Shown in pieces: positions 41,492 through 50,771 of a stretch of 64,000 nucleotides of DNA (positions within the stretch are counted from its first letter, which is position 1; each line of letters opens with the position of its first letter). Below the pieces are notes generated by a model. The model did not search any database. It had not been told where the DNA came from and saw only the letters and a program-made list of their open reading frames with translations. Source of the DNA: Haloplanus aerogenes (GTDB taxonomy: Archaea; Halobacteriota; Halobacteria; Halobacteriales; Haloferacaceae); assembly GCF_003856835.1 (NCBI RefSeq), contig NZ_CP034145.1, positions 1,116,001 through 1,180,000 of the forward strand, given 5' to 3'. A program made the translations under genes and the position numbers.

Positions 41492-42742
41492 ATGCGCCTC
41501 GACGAGTTCATCGACATCGAGGCCAACGAACGCGCCGAGCGACGGCGTCTCGCGAAAGAGAAATCCTACGACATCCTCGATCACGTCGAGAGCGTCGCCG
41601 ACCGGATCGAACGGTCCGTCTCCGGCGACGCCATCGTCGGCAGCGTCTCGCCCTCCATCTTCGTCGGCCGCTCGAACTACCCCGAGGTGTCGACCGGCAT
41701 CCTCTCGCCCGTCGGCAACGAGGGCGACGCCGCCCGGTTCGCCACCAGCGGCGCGTGGTACGAGGAAGGCGTGGATTTAGACGAGGTGTTTCGGCGGCGG
41801 ACTAGCCTGCTGAACTCCCGGCGTTCGTCCCCGGTCGATGTCCACGACACGTGGGACGGCTTCGTCGGCGTCGGCCGGGAAGTCGCCATCGCGGACCGCC
41901 CGGTCGACGTGGAGATCGGCCTCGACGGCGACCCGAAGGTGAGTTTCGACGCCGACGGTGTCTCGACGCCCACGGGGCCGAGCGCACCCGCCCGCTCGGC
42001 CCAACTGGGCGAGAACCCGCACGTCCCCAGAGCGGTCGAGAAGACGCTGGAGGACGACGACTGGCGGGCCGAAGGGGCAATAAATTACCTCTACCGACGC
42101 GGATTCGACGTGTACGAGGTGAACACCATCCTCTCGGCGGGGGCGCTGGGACAGCGCGAGAACCGCCGTCTCGTCCCGACGCGGTGGTCGATCACCGCCG
42201 TCGACGACACCGTCGGGCAGTTCCTCCGGGGGTCGCTCCGCGACGCGCGAAGTATATCCGAGGTGGAGATCCACCGTGACGAGTTCCTCGGCAACGCCTA
42301 CTGGGTGATCCTCGCCCCCGGCCAGTGGGAGTACGAACTCGTCGAGTTGAAGGCGCCGGGCAGCGTCTGGAATCCCGATCCCGAGGCGGGGATGTGGCTC
42401 GCGGCCGACTACGAGGGCTACGAGGGCCGCACCGGCTACGTCGACGAGACGGCGGGCGCGTATCACGCCGCCCGTCTGGCCGTCCTCGAACACCTCGACG
42501 ACCGCGGACGGCAGGCGAAGTGTCTCGTTCTCCGACACGTCTCGGACGACTACTGGGGGCCGGCGGGCGTCTGGCAGGTGCGCGAGGGCGTCCGCCACGC
42601 CTTCGAGGGCGACCACGCCACCGCCGAGACGCTCGCCGACGCGGTCCGGGGCGTCGTCGACTACGTACCCACGTCGATGGCGGCGTTGCGACGGAAATCC
42701 GCGATGGTCGCAGGGCTGCAGACGACGCTCGATCAGTTCTGA
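41492..42742 (+). CDS. nreA: DNA repair protein NreA with C-terminal PIP box
   Basis: The 416-residue protein matches the archaeal Nre family (SVSPSIFVGRSNYPEVSTGILSP-type N-terminal region, TTWDGF-like HDTWDGFVGVG, NAYWVILAPG, DDYWGPAGVWQVREGVR). The chain ends QTTLDQF, a consensus PCNA-interacting peptide (QxxLxxF). Family members act with PCNA in DNA damage repair. TTCAAAT about 28 bases before the ATG serves as a TATA element. Confidence 0.93.
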   Translation: MRLDEFIDIEANERAERRRLAKEKSYDILDHVESVADRIERSVSGDAIVGSVSPSIFVGRSNYPEVSTGILSPVGNEGDAARFATSGAWYEEGVDLDEVFRRRTSLLNSRRSSPVDVHDTWDGFVGVGREVAIADRPVDVEIGLDGDPKVSFDADGVSTPTGPSAPARSAQLGENPHVPRAVEKTLEDDDWRAEGAINYLYRRGFDVYEVNTILSAGALGQRENRRLVPTRWSITAVDDTVGQFLRGSLRDARSISEVEIHRDEFLGNAYWVILAPGQWEYELVELKAPGSVWNPDPEAGMWLAADYEGYEGRTGYVDETAGAYHAARLAVLEHLDDRGRQAKCLVLRHVSDDYWGPAGVWQVREGVRHAFEGDHATAETLADAVRGVVDYVPTSMAALRRKSAMVAGLQTTLDQF

Positions 42743-42763
42743 GCGGTAGTAATCCCCGTCGGC

Positions 42764-44311
42764 TCACCAACGCCAGAACGACGGCGTGAAGATGACGAGT
42801 ACCGAGAGTACCTCCAGCCGGCCGATCCACATCAGAAAGATCATATAGAGCTTCGCAGCGTCGGAGAAAGGCAGGAAGCTGTTCATCGGCCCGACGACGC
42901 CGAAGCCGGGGCCGACGTTCCCCAGCGTGGCGATGGCGACGCTCATCGCGTCCAGTCCGGACAGCGAGATTTCGGGCGTCCGGAAGCTATCGAGATAGAG
43001 GACGACCGTCGAGAAGGCAAACAGCGCCAGAAAGAGGAGGACGAACACAAAGACGTCACGGATCGTCTCCTCGTCGACGGCCTCCCCTTCTAGCCGGAGC
43101 GGTCTGATGGCTTGGGGGTGGACGGACGTGTACAGCGACCGGCCGATGGCTCGCTTGACGAGCACCCACCGCACGATCTTGACCGATCCGGCGGCCGAGC
43201 CCGCGGAGCCCCCGAGGAAGTACGCGAACAACAGGATCGTCTGTGCGGAGCCGTCCCAAGCGTTGACGTCCATGCTCGCGTATCCGGTCGTCGTCACGAT
43301 GGCGATTACCTGAAAGAGCCCTTGCCGGAGCGCGCTCTCAACGTTTCCGGGGATCACGGCGACGTTCGACGGCATCTCCGCGAGGCCGACGCCGAGGTAG
43401 AGCACCGCCGAGATGACGGCCCCGAAGCCGGCGACGGCGAGCAGATACGACCGGAACTCGGTGTTGCCGGTCAGTCGGTTCGGCTTCCCCTTGAGGACGT
43501 ACCAGAACAGGGCGAAGTTGGTTCCAGCGACGAGCATGAACGGCATCATCACCCACTGGGCGGCGGGGGCGAACGCCTCGGCGCTCCGGGCTTCGGGCGA
43601 GAATCCGCCGGTCGGCATCGTCGTGAGCGCGTGAGCGACCGCGTTGTAGAGGTCCATGTTTGGCGCGGTGCCGGCCAGATGCAGCCCGTAGTAGACCGCC
43701 GCGGTGAGGACGGTGACCCCGGCGTAAATACTCCACAGGACGCGTGCAGTCTCTTGGATTCGCGGCGTCAGTTTCTCCAGCGCAAGCCCCGGCGCCTCTT
43801 GGTTGATGACCTGTGCCCCGCCCACGGACAGTTCCGGCAGGATAGCGATCATCAACACAAGGATACCCATTCCGCCGAGCCACTGGGTGAGCTGGCGCCA
43901 CAGCAACATCGCGTGACCGTGGCGTTCGACCGAGATTTCCCCGAGGACGGTTGCTCCGGTCGTTGTGAACCCACTCATGCTCTCGAACATCGCGTTGACG
44001 GGAGTTGCGACGGTTCCCGTCCCGGCGACAAGGTACGGGACGGTTCCCAAGAGGGGGACGACCAGCCAGGCCAGGCTCACCAGCAGGAACGCCTCTCGGT
44101 TGCCCAAATCGCCGTCGCCGCGAACCCGCTCGAGGAGGGCACCGCTTCCGATCATGACGACGCTCGTTGCGACGAACGGGACCGGATCTTCGCCGTAGTA
44201 GAGTGCCAGCACGAGCGGAAACGCCGGCGTGACACCGATATACTTGAGCACCGTCCCGACGTAGGCCACGGTCACCCGGTAGTCGACGTACGCGCGCTGG
44301 CTGCGAGCCAT
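42764..44311 (-). CDS. trkH: TrkH family potassium uptake protein (second of two)
   Basis: The 515-residue channel subunit has the four filter loops SGFTTTGATV, TTMPTGGFSP, IVTTTGYAS and TLGNVGPGFG. It parallels the copy at 7938-9428 but has diverged in loops and sequence, so it is an old paralog. A universal stress protein gene follows upstream on the same strand after the DUF302 gene; UspA-like proteins often regulate potassium transporters in halophiles, but that link is only suggestive. Confidence 0.93.
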   Translation of the reverse strand: MARSQRAYVDYRVTVAYVGTVLKYIGVTPAFPLVLALYYGEDPVPFVATSVVMIGSGALLERVRGDGDLGNREAFLLVSLAWLVVPLLGTVPYLVAGTGTVATPVNAMFESMSGFTTTGATVLGEISVERHGHAMLLWRQLTQWLGGMGILVLMIAILPELSVGGAQVINQEAPGLALEKLTPRIQETARVLWSIYAGVTVLTAAVYYGLHLAGTAPNMDLYNAVAHALTTMPTGGFSPEARSAEAFAPAAQWVMMPFMLVAGTNFALFWYVLKGKPNRLTGNTEFRSYLLAVAGFGAVISAVLYLGVGLAEMPSNVAVIPGNVESALRQGLFQVIAIVTTTGYASMDVNAWDGSAQTILLFAYFLGGSAGSAAGSVKIVRWVLVKRAIGRSLYTSVHPQAIRPLRLEGEAVDEETIRDVFVFVLLFLALFAFSTVVLYLDSFRTPEISLSGLDAMSVAIATLGNVGPGFGVVGPMNSFLPFSDAAKLYMIFLMWIGRLEVLSVLVIFTPSFWRW

Positions 44312-44412
44312 TGAACGTCTGCAACTGTTACGAAGGACGGATGACAGTTTCGACTGTGCAGAGGTCGTCCGCCGACCCCGTCACGTTACCCACCGCCGGA
44401 CGCCCGGGACCG

Positions 44413-44853
44413 CTACAGCGCCGCGTACGCGGCGTCGACCATTTCACCCGTCTCCGCGATGATGTCGGCCATCCCCTCGTCGTCGGGCGCCATGCCGAGC
44501 AGGCGGCCGATCCGCATGATGCTGACGTGGTAGACGGTCTGGACGCCCGGCCGTTCCTCCCAGACGACGACGTTGCAGGGCATGATCGCGCCCACCCGCC
44601 CCTCGCTGGCGTCGAGGACGCGGTCGGCCATCGAGGGGTTGCACGCGCCGAGGACGTAGTAGGGGTCGCGGCCGGCGTCGATCTTCTCGTTCAACATCTC
44701 GGACACCGAGAACTCAACGGGGACGCCGAAACCGGCGGCCTCGAACGTCTCGCGGACGTGTTCGACCGCCTCCTCGTGATCCATCTCGAGTGTCGCGCGC
44801 TGTTCGCCGATGTCGCTGGCTTCGAGGGTCGCGGGGTCGATAGGGAGCGCCAT
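44413..44853 (-). CDS. DUF302 family protein
   Basis: The 146-residue protein has the DUF302 fold signatures: FGVPVEFSVSEMLNEKI, YVLGACNPSMADRVLDA with the conserved Cys, and IMPCNVVVWEE with a second Cys. Members are small dimeric proteins of unknown activity, sometimes linked to redox or metal stress. The downstream uspA gene is on the same strand 30 bases away. Confidence 0.9.
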   Translation of the reverse strand: MALPIDPATLEASDIGEQRATLEMDHEEAVEHVRETFEAAGFGVPVEFSVSEMLNEKIDAGRDPYYVLGACNPSMADRVLDASEGRVGAIMPCNVVVWEERPGVQTVYHVSIMRIGRLLGMAPDDEGMADIIAETGEMVDAAYAAL

Positions 44854-44883
44854 AGCGAGGGGTACGGTCCGGAAGGGGAAAAA

Positions 44884-45312
44884 TCAGACCGTGTGGACCG
44901 GAATCGACGATGCCTGGACGACCCGACGGGCGGTGTTCCCGATGATGGGCTTGTCGGGGTCGCGCTTGCCGTGTTTACCGAGGGCGATCAGGTCGACCCC
45001 GTGATCCTCGGCGTAGTCGACGATGGCCTCGTCGGCGATGCCCGTGACGACCGCCGTCTCGCACTCGACGCCCGCTTCCTCGGCCATCTCCCGAATCTCG
45101 TCGACGAGTTCCTCGCCTTTCTTTCGGATGCGATCCTTGGTCTCCGCGATGTCGCTCGGTACCGCCACGTAGTCGGCGTCGCCCATGTCGATGACGTAGA
45201 GGGCGGTGATCGTCCCCTCGGAGTCGGCAACGAGGTCGATCGCGTGGTCGGCCGCGCGCTTCGCCGCCTTGCTCCCGTCGGTCGGGACGAGAACGTGTTG
45301 GAACGTAGCCAT
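44884..45312 (-). CDS. Universal stress protein (UspA family)
   Basis: The 142-residue protein begins MATFQHVLVPTDGS and has the nucleotide-binding pattern GKHGKRDPDKPIIGNTARRV, so it likely binds ATP. It is one Usp domain. It lies upstream of the DUF302 gene on the same strand with a 30-base gap, and downstream of the CPBP gene. The ATG at 45312 is preferred over GTG-type extensions. Confidence 0.93.
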   Translation of the reverse strand: MATFQHVLVPTDGSKAAKRAADHAIDLVADSEGTITALYVIDMGDADYVAVPSDIAETKDRIRKKGEELVDEIREMAEEAGVECETAVVTGIADEAIVDYAEDHGVDLIALGKHGKRDPDKPIIGNTARRVVQASSIPVHTV

Positions 45313-45354
45313 GAGTGGCGAAACGACCCTCGTCGACATAAATCCACACCGCCA

Positions 45355-46017
45355 TTACAGCGGAATGGGGAGCCACGACAGTGCCCGAACGACCGTCGCC
45401 GTCGGGACGAGTGGCGGGTGGAGGACGAGCCAATCGAGTAACGCGAGGCCGAGGCCGTGGGCGACGACGGAGGGCAGGATGGAGGCGCTCCGGTAGTCGA
45501 CGGCGCCGAAGAGTACGTCCGTCGGCGCCGACAGCAGGAGTTCGATCGGCGGCTTGTGGATGTGGTGGAAGGCGTAGACGACGGGACTGATGAAGACGCT
45601 CTTGAACCCCACCTCGCGGACGCCGACACAGAGCAGGCCCCGGTAGTACGTCTCGGCGGCGGCGGCGACGACGAACTGCGCGGCGGCGTGAGGGAGGAAG
45701 ACGGCGAGGGCGGTGTCGGTCGCCCACATCGGGTAGTACGCTCGGATCGTCGGGAGCGACGAGCCGACGACGTAGAAGGGGGTGACGAAGAGTGCGAGCA
45801 AGACGGTGTTGCGGAGGGCGCGGCGGTCCACTCGCCAGCCCAGATCACGGCCGCGAACGAGCGCGAGCGTACCTGGCAGACCGATGAACACCACCACGTC
45901 GCGGACGAGGCGGGCGTCGAGGCTCGTGGGTGGGACACGCCAGAGCGACCAGACGACGCCGAGACAGAGTCCGACGAGCAGCGACGTTTGCACCCAGGAG
46001 AGCCGAGTGAGGCGCAT
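45355..46017 (-). CDS. CPBP family intramembrane metalloprotease-like protein
   Basis: The 220-residue protein has six or so membrane helices. Motif 1, normally EExxxR, reads AAETYYRGLL (first Glu replaced by Ala), motif 2 is AFHHIHK and motif 3 AHGLGLALLD. Loss of the first Glu may reduce catalysis. Family members act as CAAX or bacteriocin-immunity proteases. ATG at 46017 is preferred to GTG 46020. Confidence 0.8.
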   Translation of the reverse strand: MRLTRLSWVQTSLLVGLCLGVVWSLWRVPPTSLDARLVRDVVVFIGLPGTLALVRGRDLGWRVDRRALRNTVLLALFVTPFYVVGSSLPTIRAYYPMWATDTALAVFLPHAAAQFVVAAAAETYYRGLLCVGVREVGFKSVFISPVVYAFHHIHKPPIELLLSAPTDVLFGAVDYRSASILPSVVAHGLGLALLDWLVLHPPLVPTATVVRALSWLPIPL

Positions 46018-46160
46018 CACCTAGACGTGGTCGTCAGGCGTGATATAGTGACGGTCGAAACCGTTTGCACACCCGATCGCAAGACTGGACCCGAGCGTGT
46101 GCGATGACGTTCGACCATTACGATAGCTCCTTGCCGTCACGAGGCCGTAGAACGGGTTGC

Positions 46161-46451
46161 TCACTCCTCGGCAGTGGGGATCGGGCCGGTCCCGATCTCC
46201 GACCGGACTTCGGTGAGGAAGGTCTGTCGCGTGTCGAAGTACGTCTCGTCGACGGCGTCGAGGACCGAATCGAGGGTTCGCGGACCGTCTGGCGTTCGGA
46301 TCGTCGCGTCGCCCTCCTTCGTCCGCACCCCACTGGCCTCCTGCGGCCAGGTGAGTCGCGATGCCACGCGTGCGAGTGGCGCCCCCTCGACCGGTTCGCC
46401 CTCGCCGAGTTCGACCGCGGGTTCCGCCTCCTCGTCCGTGTCGTCGCTCAT
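46161..46451 (-). CDS. DUF5789 family protein
   Basis: The 96-residue acidic protein contains LGEGEPVEGAPLARVASRLTWP and RTPDGPRTLDSVLDAVDETYF, the signature of a haloarchaeal DUF5789 family with unknown function. It is flanked by gaps of 143 and 123 bp with no further features. Confidence 0.85.
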   Translation of the reverse strand: MSDDTDEEAEPAVELGEGEPVEGAPLARVASRLTWPQEASGVRTKEGDATIRTPDGPRTLDSVLDAVDETYFDTRQTFLTEVRSEIGTGPIPTAEE

Positions 46452-46574
46452 GCGCGGCGATACTGCCCCCCGCGAGTTAACGTCTTCGAAGCGACCGGCT
46501 CGCTATCCATTCCACGGCGCCGTCACACGCCCGTCTGACGTAGGGTTTTGTGTGAGGCGGCTGTAGCACTGGTT

Positions 46575-47486
46575 ATGACCAGTCTCGGGGAGGTCTACCA
46601 CGGGGACGACCGGAGCGGCCCGAGTCTCCGGCAGATCTACGCAGGGTCGGCCCTGTTCGTCGTCGGCATCGTCCTCGTCGTCGCGGGTATCGTCGTCGCC
46701 ACGACCGACGTGCTACTCGGCGGAGGAACCACGCTGTTCGAGGTGCGCGAGTACGGGGGTATCCTCGCCGGCCTCGGCGTCCCCTCCGTCTTCCTCGGTA
46801 TCTCGGCCGTCCTGCCCGCCGAACGCTCGACGCGCGCCGCCGCAGGTATCGGCGCCAGCGTCGCCGTTCTCGGCGTCGCCCTCTTCGCGCACGCCTACCC
46901 GTGCCGGTGGTCCGGCGCCAACTGCGCCCCCGGCATGGTCGACCTCACCCTCCCCACCGTCGGCGTCTACTTCCTCGGCGCGCTCACCACCTTCTGGTGT
47001 CTGTTCGTCGGCATCGCCAACTTCAAAACGCGGAACGATCCCGGCGGCACCGTCACCATGGAGGTCACGCGGCAGGGCGAGACGAAAGTGATCGAAGTGG
47101 ATCGGTCGAAAGGCCACGGAAGCGTCGGCCTCGGCGGCAGCAGTTCCACGCCGACGGCGAGCGTCGGCGCACAGGTGAGCGACGGCGGGAGCGACGACGA
47201 CGATATCCGCGAGGTGGCGTCCGTCTCGTCCGCCTCCTCGTCGCCCTCTCACGCCAACACTTCCCAGAGCGGTGGCGGCGGTACGGCCACCGCATCCGGC
47301 GGCGGTAGCGAAGTCTGGAAGTCGACCACAGCGACCGACGCGACCACCGACAACGCCGACCGCTACTGCGGCAACTGCGAACACTTCGAGTACGTGCGCA
47401 CTGAGCGCGGTATCCAGCCCTACTGTGGCTTCCACGGCGGCGTCATGGCCGACATGGACGCCTGTGAGGACTGGAGCGGTCGTTAG
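46575..47486 (+). CDS. DUF7139-like membrane protein with zinc-ribbon-like C-terminus
   Basis: The 303-residue protein has four membrane helices (about 20-155), a Ser/Gly-rich linker and a C-terminal motif YCGNCEHFEYVRTERGIQ followed by YCGFHGGVMADMDACEDW, likely a metal site. I recognise it as a haloarchaeal family of unknown function. Its end overlaps the convergent Mut7-C gene by 4 bases. Confidence 0.85.
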   Translation: MTSLGEVYHGDDRSGPSLRQIYAGSALFVVGIVLVVAGIVVATTDVLLGGGTTLFEVREYGGILAGLGVPSVFLGISAVLPAERSTRAAAGIGASVAVLGVALFAHAYPCRWSGANCAPGMVDLTLPTVGVYFLGALTTFWCLFVGIANFKTRNDPGGTVTMEVTRQGETKVIEVDRSKGHGSVGLGGSSSTPTASVGAQVSDGGSDDDDIREVASVSSASSSPSHANTSQSGGGGTATASGGGSEVWKSTTATDATTDNADRYCGNCEHFEYVRTERGIQPYCGFHGGVMADMDACEDWSGR

Positions 47487-47920
47487 GGAAGCCGTTCCTG
47501 CACGTCGTCCCAGTGACTCCCTTTCCAGAAGTGCTGTCCACACCGCTCGCACCGCCAGACGCTCGTCTCCGCGGGGTCGGGCGCATCGGCCGGCGTCTCT
47601 GCCTCGTCCGCAACTGGTTCGAGCCGTCCGTTACACCGGCCACACCGCGTCGGCGTCGCGGGGAGCGAGAGCGAGACGCCGGCCGCGTCGAGTTCCCGTA
47701 ACTGATCCTCGATATCCCGGGCCGAGAGGCAGATTGCGCCGTCGGTTCGGGCTGCGAGGTCGGCATCGCGGGTGAGAAGGCGCCGATCCTCCTGCAGTGC
47801 CACCTCGCGGACGGCGTCGTCGGCCTCCACGCCCCGATCCAGCGCGTACGCCGTATCGTGGCCGCACATCCGGAGATAGCGCGCCAGTTTGCCGAGCATC
47901 GCGTCACAGAGGAATCGCAT
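47483..47920 (-). CDS. Mut7-C family RNase-like protein
   Basis: The 145-residue protein begins MRFLCDAMLGKLARYLRMCGHDT and has the acidic PIN-like residues (DAM, DRGVEADD, LTRDADLA) followed by a C-terminal zinc ribbon (CGRCNGRLEP, CERCGQHFWKGSHWDD). Mut7-C proteins are probable ribonucleases. It starts at the last base of the PolX stop (TGATG), so it is translated together with PolX. Confidence 0.9.
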   Translation of the reverse strand: MRFLCDAMLGKLARYLRMCGHDTAYALDRGVEADDAVREVALQEDRRLLTRDADLAARTDGAICLSARDIEDQLRELDAAGVSLSLPATPTRCGRCNGRLEPVADEAETPADAPDPAETSVWRCERCGQHFWKGSHWDDVQERLP

Positions 47921-49671
47921 CACTCCAGCCACGACCGCACGTCCGCGGCCGACCGAGTGTTGAGTACTTCGCCCGTTTCGGCCCATCCGCGCCGCGCCGT
48001 GTGGACGCCGTAGCGCCGGAGGGGCAGTTCGCCGGTGCCGTGGGCGTCGGTGTTGATCGCGATCGTCGCTCCCGCTTCGACGGCGGTCCGCACCGCCTCG
48101 TCGTTCAGGTCGAGGCGGTGGGGGTTGGCGTTGACCTCTAGCGCCGTCTTGGCGTCGGCCGCGGCCACCGCGAGCCGATCCATGTCGGGCGCGAGGCCGG
48201 GCCGATCGTTGATGAGGCGCCCGGTCGGGTGGCCGAGGATATCCGTCTCCGGGTGTTCGACCGCCGCGACGAGGCGGTCGGTCGCCACCTCCCGATCCGC
48301 GTCGAGGCCGCTGTGGGGCGAGGCGATCACGATGTCCAGTTCGGCGAGTACGTCGTCCCCAACCGAGAGACCGCCGTCGGCGTCGATGTTGGCCTCGACG
48401 CCGTGGAACACGTCGATGTCGGCGTCGGCGGCGGCCTCGGCCACGGCGTCCATCTGTTCGCGCAACTCGCCGTCGTCGAGACCGACGCCGCCGACCATCC
48501 CCGGGCCGGTCGCGTGATCGGAGATGCAGATGTAGTCGTCGCCGCGCTCGTCGGCCCCCGCGATCATCGTCTCGATGGATTCGCCGCCGTCGGACCAGTC
48601 GGTGTGGGTGTGGAGGTCACCGCGCAGCTCCCCTGCTTCCAGCAGGTCGGGCAACTCGCCTGCCTGTGCCGCCTCGATTTCGCCACGGTCCTCCCGGAGT
48701 TCCGGCGGGACGAGCGGGAGGTCGAGGGCGTCGTACATCTCGGCCTCCGTCTCGCCGCCGATGCGGCGGCCGGCGCGCTGGCCGGCCTCGTCGGCGTCTT
48801 CCACCTCGCTAACGTCGAACACGCCGTACTCGTTCATCTTCAGATCGCGGTCGATGGCGAGGTTGCGCAAGTGGACGTTGTGGTCCTTGCTCCCAGTGAA
48901 ATACTGGAGCGCGGACCCGAACTCCTCGGGGACGACGACCCGGAGGTCGACCCGCATGTCGCGGGCGCGGACGCTCGCTTTCGTCGTCCCCGACTCGATC
49001 CGTTCGTCCACCGCGGCCCAGTCGAGGAAGGCGTCGACGGCCGCCTCGCCGGTCGAACTCGCCACGAGTACGTCCACGTCGCCGATGGTCTCGCGCCAGC
49101 GCCGGAGCGACCCCGCCACGTCCGCGCGCTCGACGGGGTCGGCGGCGCGGAGGTAGTCGAGCAACTCCTCCGCGACGGGACGAGCGTCACCGAGGAGTTC
49201 CCGCTCCTGTGCCTGCCGGGCGAAGGGGATGTTCTCCAGGATGTTCGATTCGGTCTTCGCGCCGAAGCCCGACACCTCCCGAATCTCGCCGTCGCGGGCG
49301 GCGGCTTCGAGTTCGTCGAGCGTCGTGATTCCGAGCGCCTCGTAGAGCGTCCCGACCGTCTTCGGTCCCACCCCTTCGACGCTCGTGAGCGCCGCCATGT
49401 CGACGGGTAGCTGATCGCGCAGGTCCTCCAACTCCTCGATTTCGCCCGTCTCGACGTACTCGACGACCTTCGAGGCGAGGGCATCACCGACGCCGTCGAT
49501 CTCCTCGACTGCCGCTTTCCCCTCCGCGGCCAGGTCCTCGATCGGCGTCGGATGCTCCCGGATGTTCTCGGCGGCCCGGCGGTAGCTTCGGGGTTTGTAC
49601 TCCACGTCCTGTGCCTCCAGTAGGTCGGCCATCTCCTCGAACCGGGCCGCGACTTCGGCGTTCCGGCTCAC
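47920..49671 (-). CDS. polX: DNA polymerase X family protein with PHP domain
   Basis: The 583-residue protein has helix-hairpin-helix repeats and the Pol X domain (about 1-315; ADVAGSLRRWRETIGDVDVLV with catalytic aspartates, VRARDMRVDLRVV, TGSKDHNVHLR) followed by a PHP phosphoesterase domain (about 340-580; DLHTHTDWSDG, CISDHATG, HGVEANIDADG, ASPHSGL, LGHPTGRL, NTDAHG). It should combine gap-filling synthesis with a 3' exonuclease or phosphatase activity in base-excision repair. The DUF5788 stop overlaps its ATG by 4 bases, and Mut7-C follows. Confidence 0.95.
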   Translation of the reverse strand: MSRNAEVAARFEEMADLLEAQDVEYKPRSYRRAAENIREHPTPIEDLAAEGKAAVEEIDGVGDALASKVVEYVETGEIEELEDLRDQLPVDMAALTSVEGVGPKTVGTLYEALGITTLDELEAAARDGEIREVSGFGAKTESNILENIPFARQAQERELLGDARPVAEELLDYLRAADPVERADVAGSLRRWRETIGDVDVLVASSTGEAAVDAFLDWAAVDERIESGTTKASVRARDMRVDLRVVVPEEFGSALQYFTGSKDHNVHLRNLAIDRDLKMNEYGVFDVSEVEDADEAGQRAGRRIGGETEAEMYDALDLPLVPPELREDRGEIEAAQAGELPDLLEAGELRGDLHTHTDWSDGGESIETMIAGADERGDDYICISDHATGPGMVGGVGLDDGELREQMDAVAEAAADADIDVFHGVEANIDADGGLSVGDDVLAELDIVIASPHSGLDADREVATDRLVAAVEHPETDILGHPTGRLINDRPGLAPDMDRLAVAAADAKTALEVNANPHRLDLNDEAVRTAVEAGATIAINTDAHGTGELPLRRYGVHTARRGWAETGEVLNTRSAADVRSWLE

Positions 49672-50111
49672 ATCCGCCCCCGCGTGTTGTGGCTGGTGTC
49701 CTTGCGGCCCAGCGCCTTCTTGAGGAAGGACATCCAGCGCTTGCGGTCGGCGGCCTCCTGAGCCTGCGCCTCGCGTTCGAGGTCCGCGGGGCCCAGTTGT
49801 TCGAGGGCGTTGAGCGCGCGGTCGATGCCGATGATGCTCTCGACCAACCGCTCTCCCTCCTCGTAGCTCACCTCGTTGTCTTCGATCCGCTGGAGGCGCT
49901 GGAGGCGTTCGCGCCGCAGGTTCTTTTTCGCCCGCTCGACCCGCTCGCGCTCACCCGCGGGCACCGTGTCCCGGCGCTTGATCTCGAAGACGAACTGCTG
50001 GAGGTCCACCTCTTCGTCCTGCACCTCGATACGCTCGGGGATGTCCGCGCCCACCGTCGCCCCCTCGCGGTTGACGCGTTCGAGGAGCTGCTTGCGCTCG
50101 AACTCTTTCAC
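49668..50111 (-). CDS. DUF5788 family protein
   Basis: The 147-residue charged, helical protein (MKEFERKQLLERVNREGATVGADIPERIEV-type start, residues 1-30) is a haloarchaeal family of unknown function. It lies directly upstream of polX with a 4-base overlap, so it may take part in the same DNA metabolism. A coiled-coil segment with AKKNLRRERLQRLQRIED is visible. Confidence 0.85.
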   Translation of the reverse strand: MKEFERKQLLERVNREGATVGADIPERIEVQDEEVDLQQFVFEIKRRDTVPAGERERVERAKKNLRRERLQRLQRIEDNEVSYEEGERLVESIIGIDRALNALEQLGPADLEREAQAQEAADRKRWMSFLKKALGRKDTSHNTRGRM

Positions 50112-50132
50112 GAGTCGTCGTTGGCAGGCCGT

Positions 50133-50690
50133 TCACTTCGCTCCTTCGCCCCGCTCGCCCGCCCGCTTCGGATCGGTGTCGGTGTACGGCTCCTCGATAT
50201 CGGGATCGCCACCCATCATCGCCCCTGCCCGCCGTGTGACGAAGTCGAAGACGATCACGATGGGCAGGAGGAGACGCTCGACGATCCGGACGGGGCGTGC
50301 CGCCGTCAGCGACCACGACTCGGCGTGGCCGAGGCCGTACGCCTTCGGCAGGATTTCACCGAATACGAGGACGACACTCCCCGCGACGACGGTCGTCAGC
50401 ACGACGGCGACGCCACCGGAGAACCGGTCTGCGAGGAGGACCGCAAGGATGCTGGAGATGGCGACGTTGACGACGTTGTTACCGACGAGCAGCGTCACGA
50501 GGAGGCGGTGGGGGTCGTCGCGGAGTTCGGCGAGGATCGACGCCCGTCGATCCTTTGCGGCGACGCGCTCGTCCAGCCACGTTCGCGACAGTGAGAAGAC
50601 GGCGATTTCCGTACTGGAGAAGAAGGCACTCGCCCCCAACAGGCCGATCAGCACGACGACGCTGAGCACCGTCGAATCGAACGCAGTCAT
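50133..50690 (-). CDS. DUF21 (CNNM/CorC-type) membrane protein without CBS domains
   Basis: The 185-residue protein has the DUF21 transporter fold: three to four helices with FFSSTEIAVFSLSRTWLDE, LVGNNVVNVAISSILAVLLAD and FGEILPKAYGLGHAE. Complete CNNM/CorC proteins continue into CBS and CorC domains that are absent here; the chain ends in an acidic tail. It may transport or sense magnesium. The long open frame upstream is an antisense shadow of aglD, so the ATG at 50690 is the start. Confidence 0.85.
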   Translation of the reverse strand: MTAFDSTVLSVVVLIGLLGASAFFSSTEIAVFSLSRTWLDERVAAKDRRASILAELRDDPHRLLVTLLVGNNVVNVAISSILAVLLADRFSGGVAVVLTTVVAGSVVLVFGEILPKAYGLGHAESWSLTAARPVRIVERLLLPIVIVFDFVTRRAGAMMGGDPDIEEPYTDTDPKRAGERGEGAK

Positions 50691-50771
50691 ACGTCTCGTC
50701 GTGTCGGCGGCGTGAAAAGGGTGGGGACGGAGACAGAAAGTTCTTGAACGCGGCCCGACCATCCCCGGCAA

